The notes under the pieces were generated by a model, which made no database searches, was not told where the DNA came from, and saw only the letters and a list, made by a program, of their open reading frames with translations. The position numbers and the translations under genes are program-made. A DNA stretch of 64,000 nt from an uncultured Catenibacterium sp. (lineage in GTDB: Bacteria > Bacillota_I > Bacilli_A > Erysipelotrichales > Coprobacillaceae): NCBI RefSeq assembly GCF_900540665.1, contig NZ_UQGV01000001.1, positions 28,507-92,506 of the forward strand, given 5' to 3'. Positions 17,787 to 25,290 of this stretch are shown here, one piece after another (positions within the stretch are counted from its first letter, which is position 1; each line of letters starts with the position of its first letter).

Positions 17787-18902
17787 ATGACTTATTTTGG
17801 AGAACATACGCCAAAGCTTGGTTTTGGTATGATGCGCTTACCACGCACTAATGGACAGATTGATATTGAAGAAACAAAGACGATGGTGGATGCCTTTATG
17901 GATGCTGGATTGACTTATTTTGATACAGCATATGTCTATGAAGGTTCAGAGGAAGCAACTAGAATTGCGCTTGTAGAACGTTACCCTCGTGATTCCTATA
18001 CTTTGGCTTCTAAGATCAATGCAAAGATGATGTGTCATGATGAAGAAAGCTGTCAGGCACAATTAAAGGTCAGCTTAGAAAGAACTGGTGCAGGATATTT
18101 TGATTATTATCTTCTACATGCATTATCTGATGCCAATGTTGCTTTGTATGATCAATATCATATATGGGACTTTGTGAAGGATGCAAAAGAAAAAGGGTTG
18201 ATCCAACATTATGGTTTCTCTTTCCATGGGACACCACAATTATTAGATGATTTACTCACTAAACATCCTGATGTAGAATTTGTACAGTTACAATTAAATT
18301 ATGCAGACTGGGAAAATCCTGCTATTACATCTCGTGCTAATTATGAAATTGCGAGAAAGCATAAGAAATCTATTGTTGTTATGGAACCTATTAAGGGTGG
18401 GACATTGGCTACTCCTCCCGATTCAGTAAGAGATATTCTATATAATGCGAATCCTCATATGTCCATTGCATCATGGGCTGTACGTTATGTGGCATCACTT
18501 GATGGGATCATTACAGTATTAAGTGGTATGAGTACAATGGAACAGGTATTAGATAATATTTCTTATATGAAGGACTTTAAGCCTTTAAGTGAAGAAGAAC
18601 AGAATACAATTAAAGAAGCACAAAAAGCATTGGATGCGATTGAGTCTATTCCTTGTACAGCATGTCGTTATTGTACACCAGGCTGCCCTATGGGTATTGA
18701 AATCCCTGATATCTTCAAGGCGATGAACTGGTATAAGATTTATGGCATGAAGGATAAAGCAAAGAATCGCTATGAAGGTATTATAGAAAAGAGTGCGAAA
18801 GCATCTGAGTGTATAGGATGTGGTCAATGTGAGGGTGTCTGTCCACAGCAGTTATCTATCATCAAATATTTAAAAGAATGTGCTGATCTATTAGAGGAGT
18901 GA
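17787..18902 (+). CDS. aldo/keto reductase with C-terminal 4Fe-4S ferredoxin domain
   Basis: A 371-residue fusion enzyme. Residues 1-280 form an aldo/keto reductase barrel: GFGMMRLP, the catalytic Asp/Tyr in FDTAYVYEGSE, Lys in ASKINAK and His in YYLLHAL. The C-terminal 100 residues carry two cysteine clusters, CTACRYCTPGC and CIGCGQCEGVC, typical of bound 4Fe-4S centres. Such fusions are common in anaerobes and presumably couple ferredoxin or internal electron transfer to carbonyl reduction; the substrate is unknown. Its stop overlaps the next gene's 5' region, and two thioredoxin-like lipoprotein genes follow. Confidence 0.9.
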   Translation: MTYFGEHTPKLGFGMMRLPRTNGQIDIEETKTMVDAFMDAGLTYFDTAYVYEGSEEATRIALVERYPRDSYTLASKINAKMMCHDEESCQAQLKVSLERTGAGYFDYYLLHALSDANVALYDQYHIWDFVKDAKEKGLIQHYGFSFHGTPQLLDDLLTKHPDVEFVQLQLNYADWENPAITSRANYEIARKHKKSIVVMEPIKGGTLATPPDSVRDILYNANPHMSIASWAVRYVASLDGIITVLSGMSTMEQVLDNISYMKDFKPLSEEEQNTIKEAQKALDAIESIPCTACRYCTPGCPMGIEIPDIFKAMNWYKIYGMKDKAKNRYEGIIEKSAKASECIGCGQCEGVCPQQLSIIKYLKECADLLEE

Positions 18903-18907
18903 TGTAT

Positions 18908-19330
18908 TTGAAAAAATGGGTAGTATGTCTATTAAGTTTATTATTAATAACAGGATGTACACAAAAAAAGGTTGAATTACCTCATCCTGTCACAATTGAA
19001 TTCTATTCAGTCAAGACATGTGCTGAATGTATCGCATTTAAGAAGAATGCGATTCCTTATTTAAAGAAACGTTATAAGAATATTTCTATCAAGATGTACG
19101 ATATGGATGATATGAAGACAACAGTCCATTATGACCAGGCAGTGAATTCGTTAAAGGATTTTGATGATGAATTTTATGGTTTAGGTCCATTTATCTATGT
19201 AAAGGGTTATTTCGCATTATTAGGATATGAAACAGATGATGAAGAGATATTGGCAAAAGATATTGAACGCGTCGCTAATGGAAAGAAACCTACTCAAGAT
19301 TTTAGTGATCGTAGGTTTATTGTTAAGTAG
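18908..19330 (+). CDS. thioredoxin-like lipoprotein with CAEC motif (first of pair)
   Basis: A 140-residue secreted lipoprotein. The N-terminus MKKWVVCLLSLLLITGC is a type II signal with lipobox ITGC. A strand IEFYSVKTCAECIAFKK follows, a thioredoxin-like beta strand plus CxxC helix start, and FYGLGPFIYVKGY may be the strand holding the cis-Pro. GAGGAG eight bases before the TTG at 18908 decides this start; the ATG at 18902 is only two bases from it. The protein should be anchored outside the membrane and act in thiol exchange. Its last 53 bases are shared out of frame with the next gene. Confidence 0.7.
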   Translation: MKKWVVCLLSLLLITGCTQKKVELPHPVTIEFYSVKTCAECIAFKKNAIPYLKKRYKNISIKMYDMDDMKTTVHYDQAVNSLKDFDDEFYGLGPFIYVKGYFALLGYETDDEEILAKDIERVANGKKPTQDFSDRRFIVK

Positions 19331-19643
19331 TACATCATGTAAAAAGAATGTATATTCTGTAAAAGTCTATGGACTTAAGTCTTGTGGAAATTGTAGAATA
19401 TTAATAGACGATTTCAAGGATGATGAAAATATCCAGCTGCATATGATTGATATTGATACACATATTTTAGCCTACAAGAAAGATATCGCATTATATGTTG
19501 GTTTGAGTGATAACCAGGCACCTGTCATAATGACAGATTCATTTGCGAAAGCAGGCTATTCAAGTAAAGATTATAAAGTACTCAAGGATGCAATCATATC
19601 AGGTAAGAAACCAGATCTAAAAAATTATTATAAAAGGAGATAG
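19278..19643 (+). CDS. thioredoxin-like lipoprotein with CGNC motif (second of pair)
   Basis: A 121-residue lipoprotein whose signal peptide MERNLLKILVIVGLLLSSTSC is encoded entirely inside the end of the previous gene, in another frame. The mature part has VKVYGLKSCGNCRILIDDF, a thioredoxin-like strand with CxxC, and NQAPVIMTD resembling the cis-Pro strand. The ATG at 19278 is the start that gives a clean lipobox (STSC). No strong ribosome site precedes it, so translation probably depends on coupling to the first gene. Likely role: extracytoplasmic thiol/disulfide chemistry together with its neighbour. Confidence 0.7.
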   Translation: MERNLLKILVIVGLLLSSTSCKKNVYSVKVYGLKSCGNCRILIDDFKDDENIQLHMIDIDTHILAYKKDIALYVGLSDNQAPVIMTDSFAKAGYSSKDYKVLKDAIISGKKPDLKNYYKRR

Positions 19644-19647
19644 AATT

Positions 19648-20352
19648 ATGGCAACACCACATAATGAAGCAAAAAAAGGTGATATCGCAAAAACAGTCTT
19701 AATGCCAGGAGACCCATTACGAGCAAAATATCTGGCAGAAACATATCTAGAAGATGTCGTACAGTTTAATGCTGTAAGAAACATGTTTGGATATACAGGA
19801 ACTTATAAAGGAAAGAAGATTTCTATTATGGGTTCAGGAATGGGTATGCCTTCTATCGGTATCTATTCTTATGAATTATTTACACAATATGATGTAGAAA
19901 ACATTATCCGTATTGGTAGTGCAGGTTCTATGCAGAAGGATGTTCATATTAGAGATGTCATTATTGCACAGGGATCATGTACAGACTCTAACTTTGCACA
20001 CCAATATGAATTACCAGGCACTTTCTCAGCTATTTCTTCTTATTCATTACTAGAAAAAGCTGTAACACTTGCAAAAGAAAAGAAGATCAACTATCACGTA
20101 GGTAATGTCTTAGCATCTGATATTTTCTATCATGCAGATACAACTTCTGTAGAAAAATGGTCTAGAATGGGTGTTCTTGCAGTAGAAATGGAATCTTATG
20201 CATTATTTGCGACAGCTGCTTATTTAGGTAAGAACGCTCTCACATTACTTACAATCTCTGATTCTTTAGTAAATGATGAACCAGAAACTACTGCCGAAGA
20301 AAGAGAAAAAACATTTACTGCAATGATGGAAGTCGCATTGGAGATTGCTTAA
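19648..20352 (+). CDS. deoD: purine nucleoside phosphorylase DeoD
   Basis: A 234-residue hexameric-type purine nucleoside phosphorylase, cleaving purine (deoxy)ribonucleosides to base and (deoxy)ribose-1-phosphate in the cytoplasm. The N-terminal TPHNEAKKGDIAKTVLMPGDPLRAKYLAE holds phosphate-binding residues; GSGMGMPSIGIYSYEL, RIGSAGS and the ribose-binding VEMESYALF are all present. AAAAGGAG precedes the ATG. Four bases separate it from the lipoprotein gene, and the following HAD gene overlaps its stop. Confidence 0.96.
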   Translation: MATPHNEAKKGDIAKTVLMPGDPLRAKYLAETYLEDVVQFNAVRNMFGYTGTYKGKKISIMGSGMGMPSIGIYSYELFTQYDVENIIRIGSAGSMQKDVHIRDVIIAQGSCTDSNFAHQYELPGTFSAISSYSLLEKAVTLAKEKKINYHVGNVLASDIFYHADTTSVEKWSRMGVLAVEMESYALFATAAYLGKNALTLLTISDSLVNDEPETTAEEREKTFTAMMEVALEIA

Positions 20353-20963
20353 TGAAACAGAAGTGTGCATTTTTTGATTTTGATTATACAATAGCCCATG
20401 GTGATTCTATTAAGAAGCTATTGTCATATACTTTAAAGAAATATCCTTTATCAGTGTTCCGTTTTCTTCCGCTTATTCCTTATGGAATTGGATATGTTTT
20501 ACATATCTGTTCAATGGAAGCGATGAAATCATGGGTTCATTTTCCTTTAGATCTTCTTACTGAAGAAGAAATCAAGGAGTGTTATGAAAAGGATATCGTT
20601 CCAAGTTATTATCCTCATATGGTTGAAGAAATGAAGAAAAGACAGGAAGAAGGATGTCTTGTATTTCTGGTCACTGCAAGTGCAGAAGCGTATATGCGTT
20701 TTAATACACTTCCTTGTGACGAGTTAATGGGAACAAAAACTAGAATGAAGGATGGACACTATACATCTCATATTATTGGCGAGAACTGCAAGGGCAAGGC
20801 CAAGGTTGCTAGAATTAATCAGTATATGAAGGAACATGGTCTAGAAATAGATTATGATCATTCTTATGGTTATTCTGATTCTAATTCAGATCTGCCAATG
20901 TTGGAATTATGCCGTTATCGTTATCGCGTTGATAGAAAAGATGGTCATTTAACAGACTTTTAA
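20352..20963 (+). CDS. HAD-superfamily hydrolase, subfamily IB
   Basis: A 203-residue SerB-like HAD-IB phosphatase. Motif I is FFDFDYTIAHGDS (Asp nucleophile and acid), motif II is the Thr-Ala-Ser strand VFLVTASAEAYM, and motifs III and IV are in KGKAKVARI and GYSDSNSDLPMLELC. Substrate unknown; family members act on phosphoserine, lysophosphatidic acid and other small phosphomonoesters. It overlaps deoD by TAATG and is followed by a terminator. Confidence 0.88.
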   Translation: MKQKCAFFDFDYTIAHGDSIKKLLSYTLKKYPLSVFRFLPLIPYGIGYVLHICSMEAMKSWVHFPLDLLTEEEIKECYEKDIVPSYYPHMVEEMKKRQEEGCLVFLVTASAEAYMRFNTLPCDELMGTKTRMKDGHYTSHIIGENCKGKAKVARINQYMKEHGLEIDYDHSYGYSDSNSDLPMLELCRYRYRVDRKDGHLTDF

Positions 20964-20988
20964 GCAGCACATAAGTGCTGCTTTTTCA
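20963..20988 (+). terminator. terminator of the deoD-HAD operon
   Basis: AGCAGCAC and GTGCTGCT arms on an ATAA loop with a T tail. Confidence 0.88.
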
Positions 20989-21000
20989 AACAGTTCTTGA

Positions 21001-21029
21001 AAAGTATAAATGTCTAGTTTATACTTTTT
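21001..21029. repeat. 11-bp inverted repeat upstream of alanine racemase
   Basis: AAAAGTATAAA and TTTATACTTTT (21001-21011, 21019-21029) are perfect complements across seven bases. It lies 24 bases before the alr start. It may be an operator or a weak AT-rich terminator-like hairpin; the site lies between a terminator and the ribosome site, where a promoter is expected. Confidence 0.6.
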
Positions 21030-21052
21030 ATTTAAGAAAAGAGGAATATAAA

Positions 21053-22129
21053 ATGACACGTTATCGTGATACGTATGCTAAAGTGCGTTTAGATTATATT
21101 AAAGAAAATGTAGAAACATTATATGCTAAAACAAAAAAGCCTATGGTAGCCATCATTAAAGCAAATGCTTATGGACATGGTTATAAGGAAGTTGCTTCTA
21201 TTTTAAAGGATGAACCAATTATTCAGATGTTTGCAGTGGCTACCTTAAAAGAAGCAGTAGACTTAAGAAATTTAGGTGTAAAACAGGATATTTTAGTACT
21301 AGGTGCAGTGCCATTAGAAGACTTAGATATTGCGATTGAGAAGAATATCAGTCTTGCTTTATTCTCATTTGATTACTTAAATAAGATTAATGAAATGCAT
21401 CATTATGATGCACCTGTTAAAGTTCATTTAAGTATCGATTCAGGCATGAATAGAATTGGTTTTAAAACAGAAAAAGAATTTGAACAGGCTATGGAAATGA
21501 TTGATCCTGCAAAGATTGATGTAGAAGGTATTTTCACTCATTTTGCGACAGCAGATGATTTCTCACAGGATGATGAATATGAAAAGCAGCTGGCTTTATT
21601 TAAGTCTATTGTAGGTAATAAACGTTTTAAGTATGTTCATTGTGATAACTCTGCCGCTATGATGTTCCATCATTCTGACTTTGGTAACTTAACACGTATC
21701 GGTATTGCCATGTATGGTGTAGATCCACGTGGTGAAGAAAATAAAGATTTAAAACAAGTAATGAGTCTTTATACTAAAGTTGCAATGGTTAAAGTTGTAC
21801 CTAAAGGTGAAAAGATTGGTTATGGTATGACTTATACAGCTGATGAAGATCAATATATCGCGACTTTACCAATAGGTTATGCTGATGGATTTACACGTGC
21901 AAATCAGGGTAGAGAAGTTTATATCAATGGCCACTACTATCCTGTTGTAGGAAGAGTATGCATGGATCAGTGTATGGTGAAGGTAGATGGGAATGTAAAA
22001 CCTGGCGATGATGTAGAAATCTTTGGAGAACATATCTCACTCGCAAAGATGGCTAAGGAAATTAATACAATCCCTTATGAAATCATTTGCCTCATTTCAC
22101 CAAGAGTGGAGAGAATATATGAAAAGTAG
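21053..22129 (+). CDS. alr: alanine racemase
   Basis: A 358-residue PLP enzyme interconverting L- and D-alanine for peptidoglycan. The PLP lysine is in VAIIKANAYGHGY, the catalytic tyrosine region is GYGMTYTADED, and GIAMYGVDPRG, IGYADGFTR and VGRVCMDQCMV are conserved. AGAGGAATATAAA upstream supports the ATG at 21053. The adjacent membrane zinc-ribbon gene starts inside its last codons. Confidence 0.96.
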   Translation: MTRYRDTYAKVRLDYIKENVETLYAKTKKPMVAIIKANAYGHGYKEVASILKDEPIIQMFAVATLKEAVDLRNLGVKQDILVLGAVPLEDLDIAIEKNISLALFSFDYLNKINEMHHYDAPVKVHLSIDSGMNRIGFKTEKEFEQAMEMIDPAKIDVEGIFTHFATADDFSQDDEYEKQLALFKSIVGNKRFKYVHCDNSAAMMFHHSDFGNLTRIGIAMYGVDPRGEENKDLKQVMSLYTKVAMVKVVPKGEKIGYGMTYTADEDQYIATLPIGYADGFTRANQGREVYINGHYYPVVGRVCMDQCMVKVDGNVKPGDDVEIFGEHISLAKMAKEINTIPYEIICLISPRVERIYEK

Positions 22130-22436
22130 AAATCAATATGCAAAAACAATTAGAAGAATAGAAATTGGTTCTAACTTCTTACTTATTATTGGTATATTAG
22201 TCAGCTTCTTTATGTCATGGGGTTTACTTGGAACTATTGGGACTGTTATGCTTTATATCTTACTTATGGCTTATAACTTTAAATTGATGAAAAGATGTCG
22301 CTGTGATTCATGTGGACATGTAGATGTCTTTACAAAGTCTAGAAGCTTTGTGACAGGTGTAGAAAAGAGATGTCCTCATTGTAACCATAAGTTAAAAAGT
22401 GATGTACCAGTTGATGAAATAGAGTTCAAGAAGTAA
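22119..22436 (+). CDS. two-helix membrane protein with zinc ribbon
   Basis: A 105-residue protein with two hydrophobic segments (about residues 17-36 and 38-55) followed by a cytosolic zinc-ribbon of the CxxC-x20-CxxC type (CDSCGHVDVF and RCPHCNHKL). I recognise no named family. GGAGAG nine bases before the ATG, and an 11-base overlap with alr, indicate cotranscription. It probably tethers a metal-binding ribbon to the membrane; function unknown. Confidence 0.6.
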   Translation: MKSRNQYAKTIRRIEIGSNFLLIIGILVSFFMSWGLLGTIGTVMLYILLMAYNFKLMKRCRCDSCGHVDVFTKSRSFVTGVEKRCPHCNHKLKSDVPVDEIEFKK

Positions 22437-22470
22437 AAAGATGTCAGCTTTAACGGCTGACATCTTTATT
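22437..22470. terminator. bidirectional hairpin terminator
   Basis: AAAGATGTCAGC and GCTGACATCTTT perfect 12-bp arms. It ends the alr operon on the plus strand and overlaps the end of the recombinase gene on the minus strand. Confidence 0.88.
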
Positions 22471-23055
22471 ATATCTTTTTGCAAGTCTCTGAAATGTGGT
22501 ATGACTTATTTCCAGCATTCTTCCTGCTTCTCTTAAACTAATTAAATTATTTTCCCAAAGCTGATAAATGGAATCAAAATTCTCTGGAATATCCATAACT
22601 GGTCTACCAAACTTAACACCTTTTTCTTTTGCGATTCTAATGCCTTCGGCTTGTCTTTGTCTAATGTTTTCTCTTTCTATCTGGGCAACATAGGACAATA
22701 TCTGTAATACAAGATCTGCAATAAACTTTCCTGTCAAGCCATTGATCTTATTTCTTGTATCAAGAAGTGGTAGATCTAATACACTCACATCCACATCCTT
22801 ATCTTTTGTGAGTATTCTCCATTGTTCGATAATCTCTTCATAATTTCTACCAAGTCGATCAATAGACTTAATATACACTTCATCACCGGCTTTCAGCTTT
22901 CTTAACATCTTCTTATAATTCTTACGTTCAAAATCCTTACCTGACTGCTTATCAATAAACATCTTACTCTTATCAATACCAGCCTCTTTCATTGCTTCTA
23001 CCTGTCTATCAATATTCTGGTCTTTAGTAGAAACTCTAATATAAGCATATTTCAT
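22450..23055 (-). CDS. small serine recombinase (resolvase/invertase)
   Basis: A 201-residue site-specific recombinase of the Tn3-resolvase/DNA-invertase size class. The N-terminal catalytic domain begins MKYAYIRVSTKDQNIDRQ with nucleophile Ser9 and has IKSIDRLGRNYEEII; the long E-helix region (IADLVLQILSYVAQIERENIRQRQAEGI) and GRPV hinge lead to a C-terminal helix-turn-helix (LISLREAGRMLEISHTTFQRLAKRY). It stands alone: no transposase, invertible promoter or plasmid genes are evident next to it. A palindrome upstream of its start may be its binding site. Confidence 0.92.
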   Translation of the reverse strand: MKYAYIRVSTKDQNIDRQVEAMKEAGIDKSKMFIDKQSGKDFERKNYKKMLRKLKAGDEVYIKSIDRLGRNYEEIIEQWRILTKDKDVDVSVLDLPLLDTRNKINGLTGKFIADLVLQILSYVAQIERENIRQRQAEGIRIAKEKGVKFGRPVMDIPENFDSIYQLWENNLISLREAGRMLEISHTTFQRLAKRYNKDVSR

Positions 23056-23063
23056 ATCCGTAC

Positions 23064-23080
23064 CTCCATTAATTATGGAG
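23064..23080. promoter_or_regulatory. palindrome overlapping the recombinase ribosome site
   Basis: CTCCATTAATTATGGAG is a 17-bp palindrome (six-bp arms, AT centre) just upstream of the recombinase start and covering its GGAGG. It is placed where a resolvase could bind to control itself or recombine; also possible as an RNA hairpin hiding the ribosome site. Confidence 0.4.
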
Positions 23081-23130
23081 ATTATACAAAATATAAAGTT
23101 CTTATATATATTAACAAAAAACTTTACAAG

Positions 23131-23160
23131 TAAAAAGATTGCCTTTTGGGCAATCTCTTT
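23131..23160 (-). terminator. terminator of the thioredoxin-like gene (minus strand)
   Basis: On the minus strand GATTGCC and GGCAATC arms with a loop of about four bases are followed by TTTTTAC, directly after the stop. Confidence 0.8.
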
Positions 23161-23582
23161 TATAGGTTTGCATTAATAAAATCTTTGAAATAATAGTACT
23201 GTAGAGCACCAGGATACTTAGCAGTTACTTTACCATCTTTTATAATGAATGTGCAAGGTGTAGAGACATTGACGTTCAATTTCTTAGTTAGGTAATCACT
23301 AGACTTTCCTTTTGTATCAACATAATAAAGCTTATTTTTTCTATTCTTTGTCTGGTAAGTTGTCATAACTTCCTGGAAAGATTTCATTGTATTATCAGAA
23401 CTATCACCTGCAACAAGAATAAAGCTATCTTTATTTTCAATCTTCTGTTCAAACTTTGTGCTTGATAAAGTTGTATAAGTTGCATATGTTGCCTGACGAT
23501 AAATGAATAAGCCAAGGAAAACAACAAGTACTAATCCAAAAACACTGATTTCACGTGCAAATTTTTTGATAAAATCTTTCAT
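23160..23582 (-). CDS. membrane-anchored thioredoxin-like protein without CxxC
   Basis: A 140-residue protein with an N-terminal membrane anchor (residues about 12-30) and an extracytoplasmic thioredoxin-like domain: strand SFILVAGDSSDNTMKSFQEVM where a redox CxxC would sit (here DSSDN), then LYYVDTKG, and STPCTFIIKDGKVTAKYPGAL matching the cis-Pro strand and following hairpin. Losing the CxxC while keeping the fold resembles bacteriocin-transport accessory-type proteins, but the assignment is tentative. It is transcribed alone toward the recombinase. Confidence 0.6.
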   Translation of the reverse strand: MKDFIKKFAREISVFGLVLVVFLGLFIYRQATYATYTTLSSTKFEQKIENKDSFILVAGDSSDNTMKSFQEVMTTYQTKNRKNKLYYVDTKGKSSDYLTKKLNVNVSTPCTFIIKDGKVTAKYPGALQYYYFKDFINANL

Positions 23583-23671
23583 CGTTCTTGTACGCCTCCG
23601 TTTAAATATTGTATCAAATTCTACCTTCTATGACAATATCTTATTGTTTCACTTTGGTATATAAGAATGTT

Positions 23672-24345
23672 ATAAATTAGTGGCGAAAAACCCATAGGCT
23701 TGACTATGGGATGAAAGCCACATAATTTTTACTTGAGTTAAGCATAAGGGTAAGTTTAATAAGAAAAAACGTTTTGGCAGGTCTATAAAGAATAGATGCC
23801 CTTCTGGGTTTCAGGCTACTGTAGAAGAAAAGTTCAAGACCACAGGTGGTACATATATAGAAGTGCCTAATGATTATAGAGCATCACAATATGACCATAC
23901 AGCAGATGAATACATAAAGAAAAAATTATCTGACAGGATGTATCATCTATCAGATGGAACTCTAGTACAAAGAGACTGGTATTCATCATTTCTGCTGTAC
24001 TGCTATGATTACAGGACTAAGAATATAGATAGAGACAGATGTATTTCAGAATTTGAAAAGTGTTACAGTAAGGAAGAAGCCTTAATTAAAAGAATTAAGA
24101 TTAATAGAATCAAAGTATTGAATAGTGGAATCAAAATAGTATAAAATAAACATCAGGGAGATTGATTATACTTCCATATCGTAAGATAGAAATTTACCGT
24201 TAATGTGGTCGTTGGACTGCTTGGTAATAAAAGTTCTTACTTAAATAGATTTACACTTGTATTCCAAAGTCTGAAAATGATGTACGATTATAAGCTAAAC
24301 TTGACAGTAAGAACCCCACGGGCTTGCCCGTGGGAGTAGTCAGTA
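23672..24345 (+). mobile_element. internally deleted IS200/IS605-type element
   Basis: Left end: nested hairpin with outer GTGGC/GCCAC (23680-23684, 23717-23721) and inner CCCATAG/CTATGGG. Right end: CCCACGGG/CCCGTGGG hairpin (24315-24334) followed by GAGTAGTCA. Such subterminal hairpins without terminal inverted repeats are the hallmark of IS200/IS605 ends. Only the last third of a tnpB remains between them and no tnpA. About 170 bases lie between the tnpB stop and the right-end hairpin, where the omega (guide) RNA scaffold is normally encoded. Exact outer borders are not certain. Confidence 0.8.
23743..24144 (+). pseudogene. tnpB: tnpB C-terminal remnant
   Basis: An open frame of about 133 residues begins right after an in-frame stop and has no start of its own; the GTG at 23863 is internal. 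It contains KKKRFGRSIKNRCP, GGTYIEV, ASQYDH, KKLSDRMYHLSDGTLVQRD and WYSSFLLYCYD, matching the extreme C-terminus of TnpB-type proteins. The DNA-binding N-terminus, most of the RuvC core and the zinc finger are gone, so no nuclease activity is possible. Confidence 0.8.
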
Positions 24346-24357
24346 CACATAAGTAAT

Positions 24358-24402
24358 AAAAATACGGTTCACTTCAAAAGAAGTGTGAACCGTATTTTTT
24401 TT
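24358..24402. terminator. hairpin downstream of the IS element
   Basis: AATACGGTTCAC and GTGAACCGTATT arms with a loop containing CTTC/GAAG, then eight T on the plus strand. It probably belongs to the native intergenic DNA, close to the yebC terminator. Confidence 0.7.
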
Positions 24403-24410
24403 GTTATCAT

Positions 24411-24440
24411 AAGAAAAAAAGAATAGCTCTCGCTATTCTT
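24411..24440 (-). terminator. yebC-family gene terminator (minus strand)
   Basis: On the minus strand AAGAATAGC and GCTATTCTT arms on a four-base loop run into seven T; the hairpin overlaps the stop codon. Confidence 0.85.
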
Positions 24441-25173
24441 CTTCACCATCATCATAGTTTGAAACGTTGTGATAAACCTGGTCAACATCATCACAGTCAT
24501 TAAGAAGATTCATTAATCTTTCGAATAATACCATATCTTCACCTTCAAGTTCAACTGTTTCCTGTGGTTTAGTCTGGATTTCATCAACATCAAATTCAAC
24601 ATCAGGAAGCTTGTTTTCAATAGCTGTCTTGATTGCATTGTAATCAGTTGGTTCACCAGTAATCTTTAAGCTGCCATCTTCTAAAGTAACGATATCTTTA
24701 GGATCAACTTCGCCTTCGATTAATGCATCAATTGCAGTTTCTTCATCCATTCCTTTGAACTGAACAACAGATTCTACATCATATAAATAAGATACTGAAC
24801 CTTCAGCACCAAGCTTAGCTTTTGATTTAGTGAATGCAGGACGTACCTGTGAAATAGTACGGTTGATGTTATCTGTTAAACATTTAACGATAACAGTTGA
24901 TCCTGAAGGACCAAAACCTTCAAACTGTACACTTTCATAATCTTCTACAGCACCGTTCTTAACTTTATCAATCGCACGCTTGATAACGTCTCCAGGAACC
25001 TGATCTTTCTTTGCTTTTTCAATTAATCTTCTAAGGCTTAGATTACCGTCCGGTTCAGGGCCGCCTGCCTTCGCTGCTAAATAGATTTCTTTACCATAGT
25101 AAGAATAAAGTTTAGTTTTCTTAGCAGCAGTCTTTGCCATTGCGGCTTTACGTACTTCATGAGCTCTACCCAT
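24433..25173 (-). CDS. YebC/PmpR-family protein
   Basis: A 246-residue YebC-family protein. The family N-terminus is GRAHEVRKAAMAKTAAKKTKLYSYYGKEI, followed by KAGGPEPDGNLSLRRLIEKAKKDQVPGDVIKRAIDK, EGFGPSGSTVIVKCLTDNINRT and a C-terminal acidic domain. Members were described as transcription regulators, and more recent work shows YebC-type proteins assisting translation of proline-rich stretches; which applies here is unknown. Note the YSYYGKEI variant, as in the YeeN-like subgroup. AAGGAGG precedes the start. Single gene with terminator. Confidence 0.92.
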   Translation of the reverse strand: MGRAHEVRKAAMAKTAAKKTKLYSYYGKEIYLAAKAGGPEPDGNLSLRRLIEKAKKDQVPGDVIKRAIDKVKNGAVEDYESVQFEGFGPSGSTVIVKCLTDNINRTISQVRPAFTKSKAKLGAEGSVSYLYDVESVVQFKGMDEETAIDALIEGEVDPKDIVTLEDGSLKITGEPTDYNAIKTAIENKLPDVEFDVDEIQTKPQETVELEGEDMVLFERLMNLLNDCDDVDQVYHNVSNYDDGEEE

Positions 25174-25290
25174 AATCTAATTCCTCCTTGTAAATTTCCT
25201 TACACATTATAAACACAAAGGCTAATTATTTCAATAAAGAATTGGAAAATACACTGGAAATGCATTACTATTGTATCGAGGTGTATAAAA

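Noticed and set aside
23863..24144. Independent 93-residue gene starting at GTG 23863
   Set aside because: The frame is open 40 codons further upstream and matches the TnpB C-terminus, so it is a fragment of that gene, not a separate gene.
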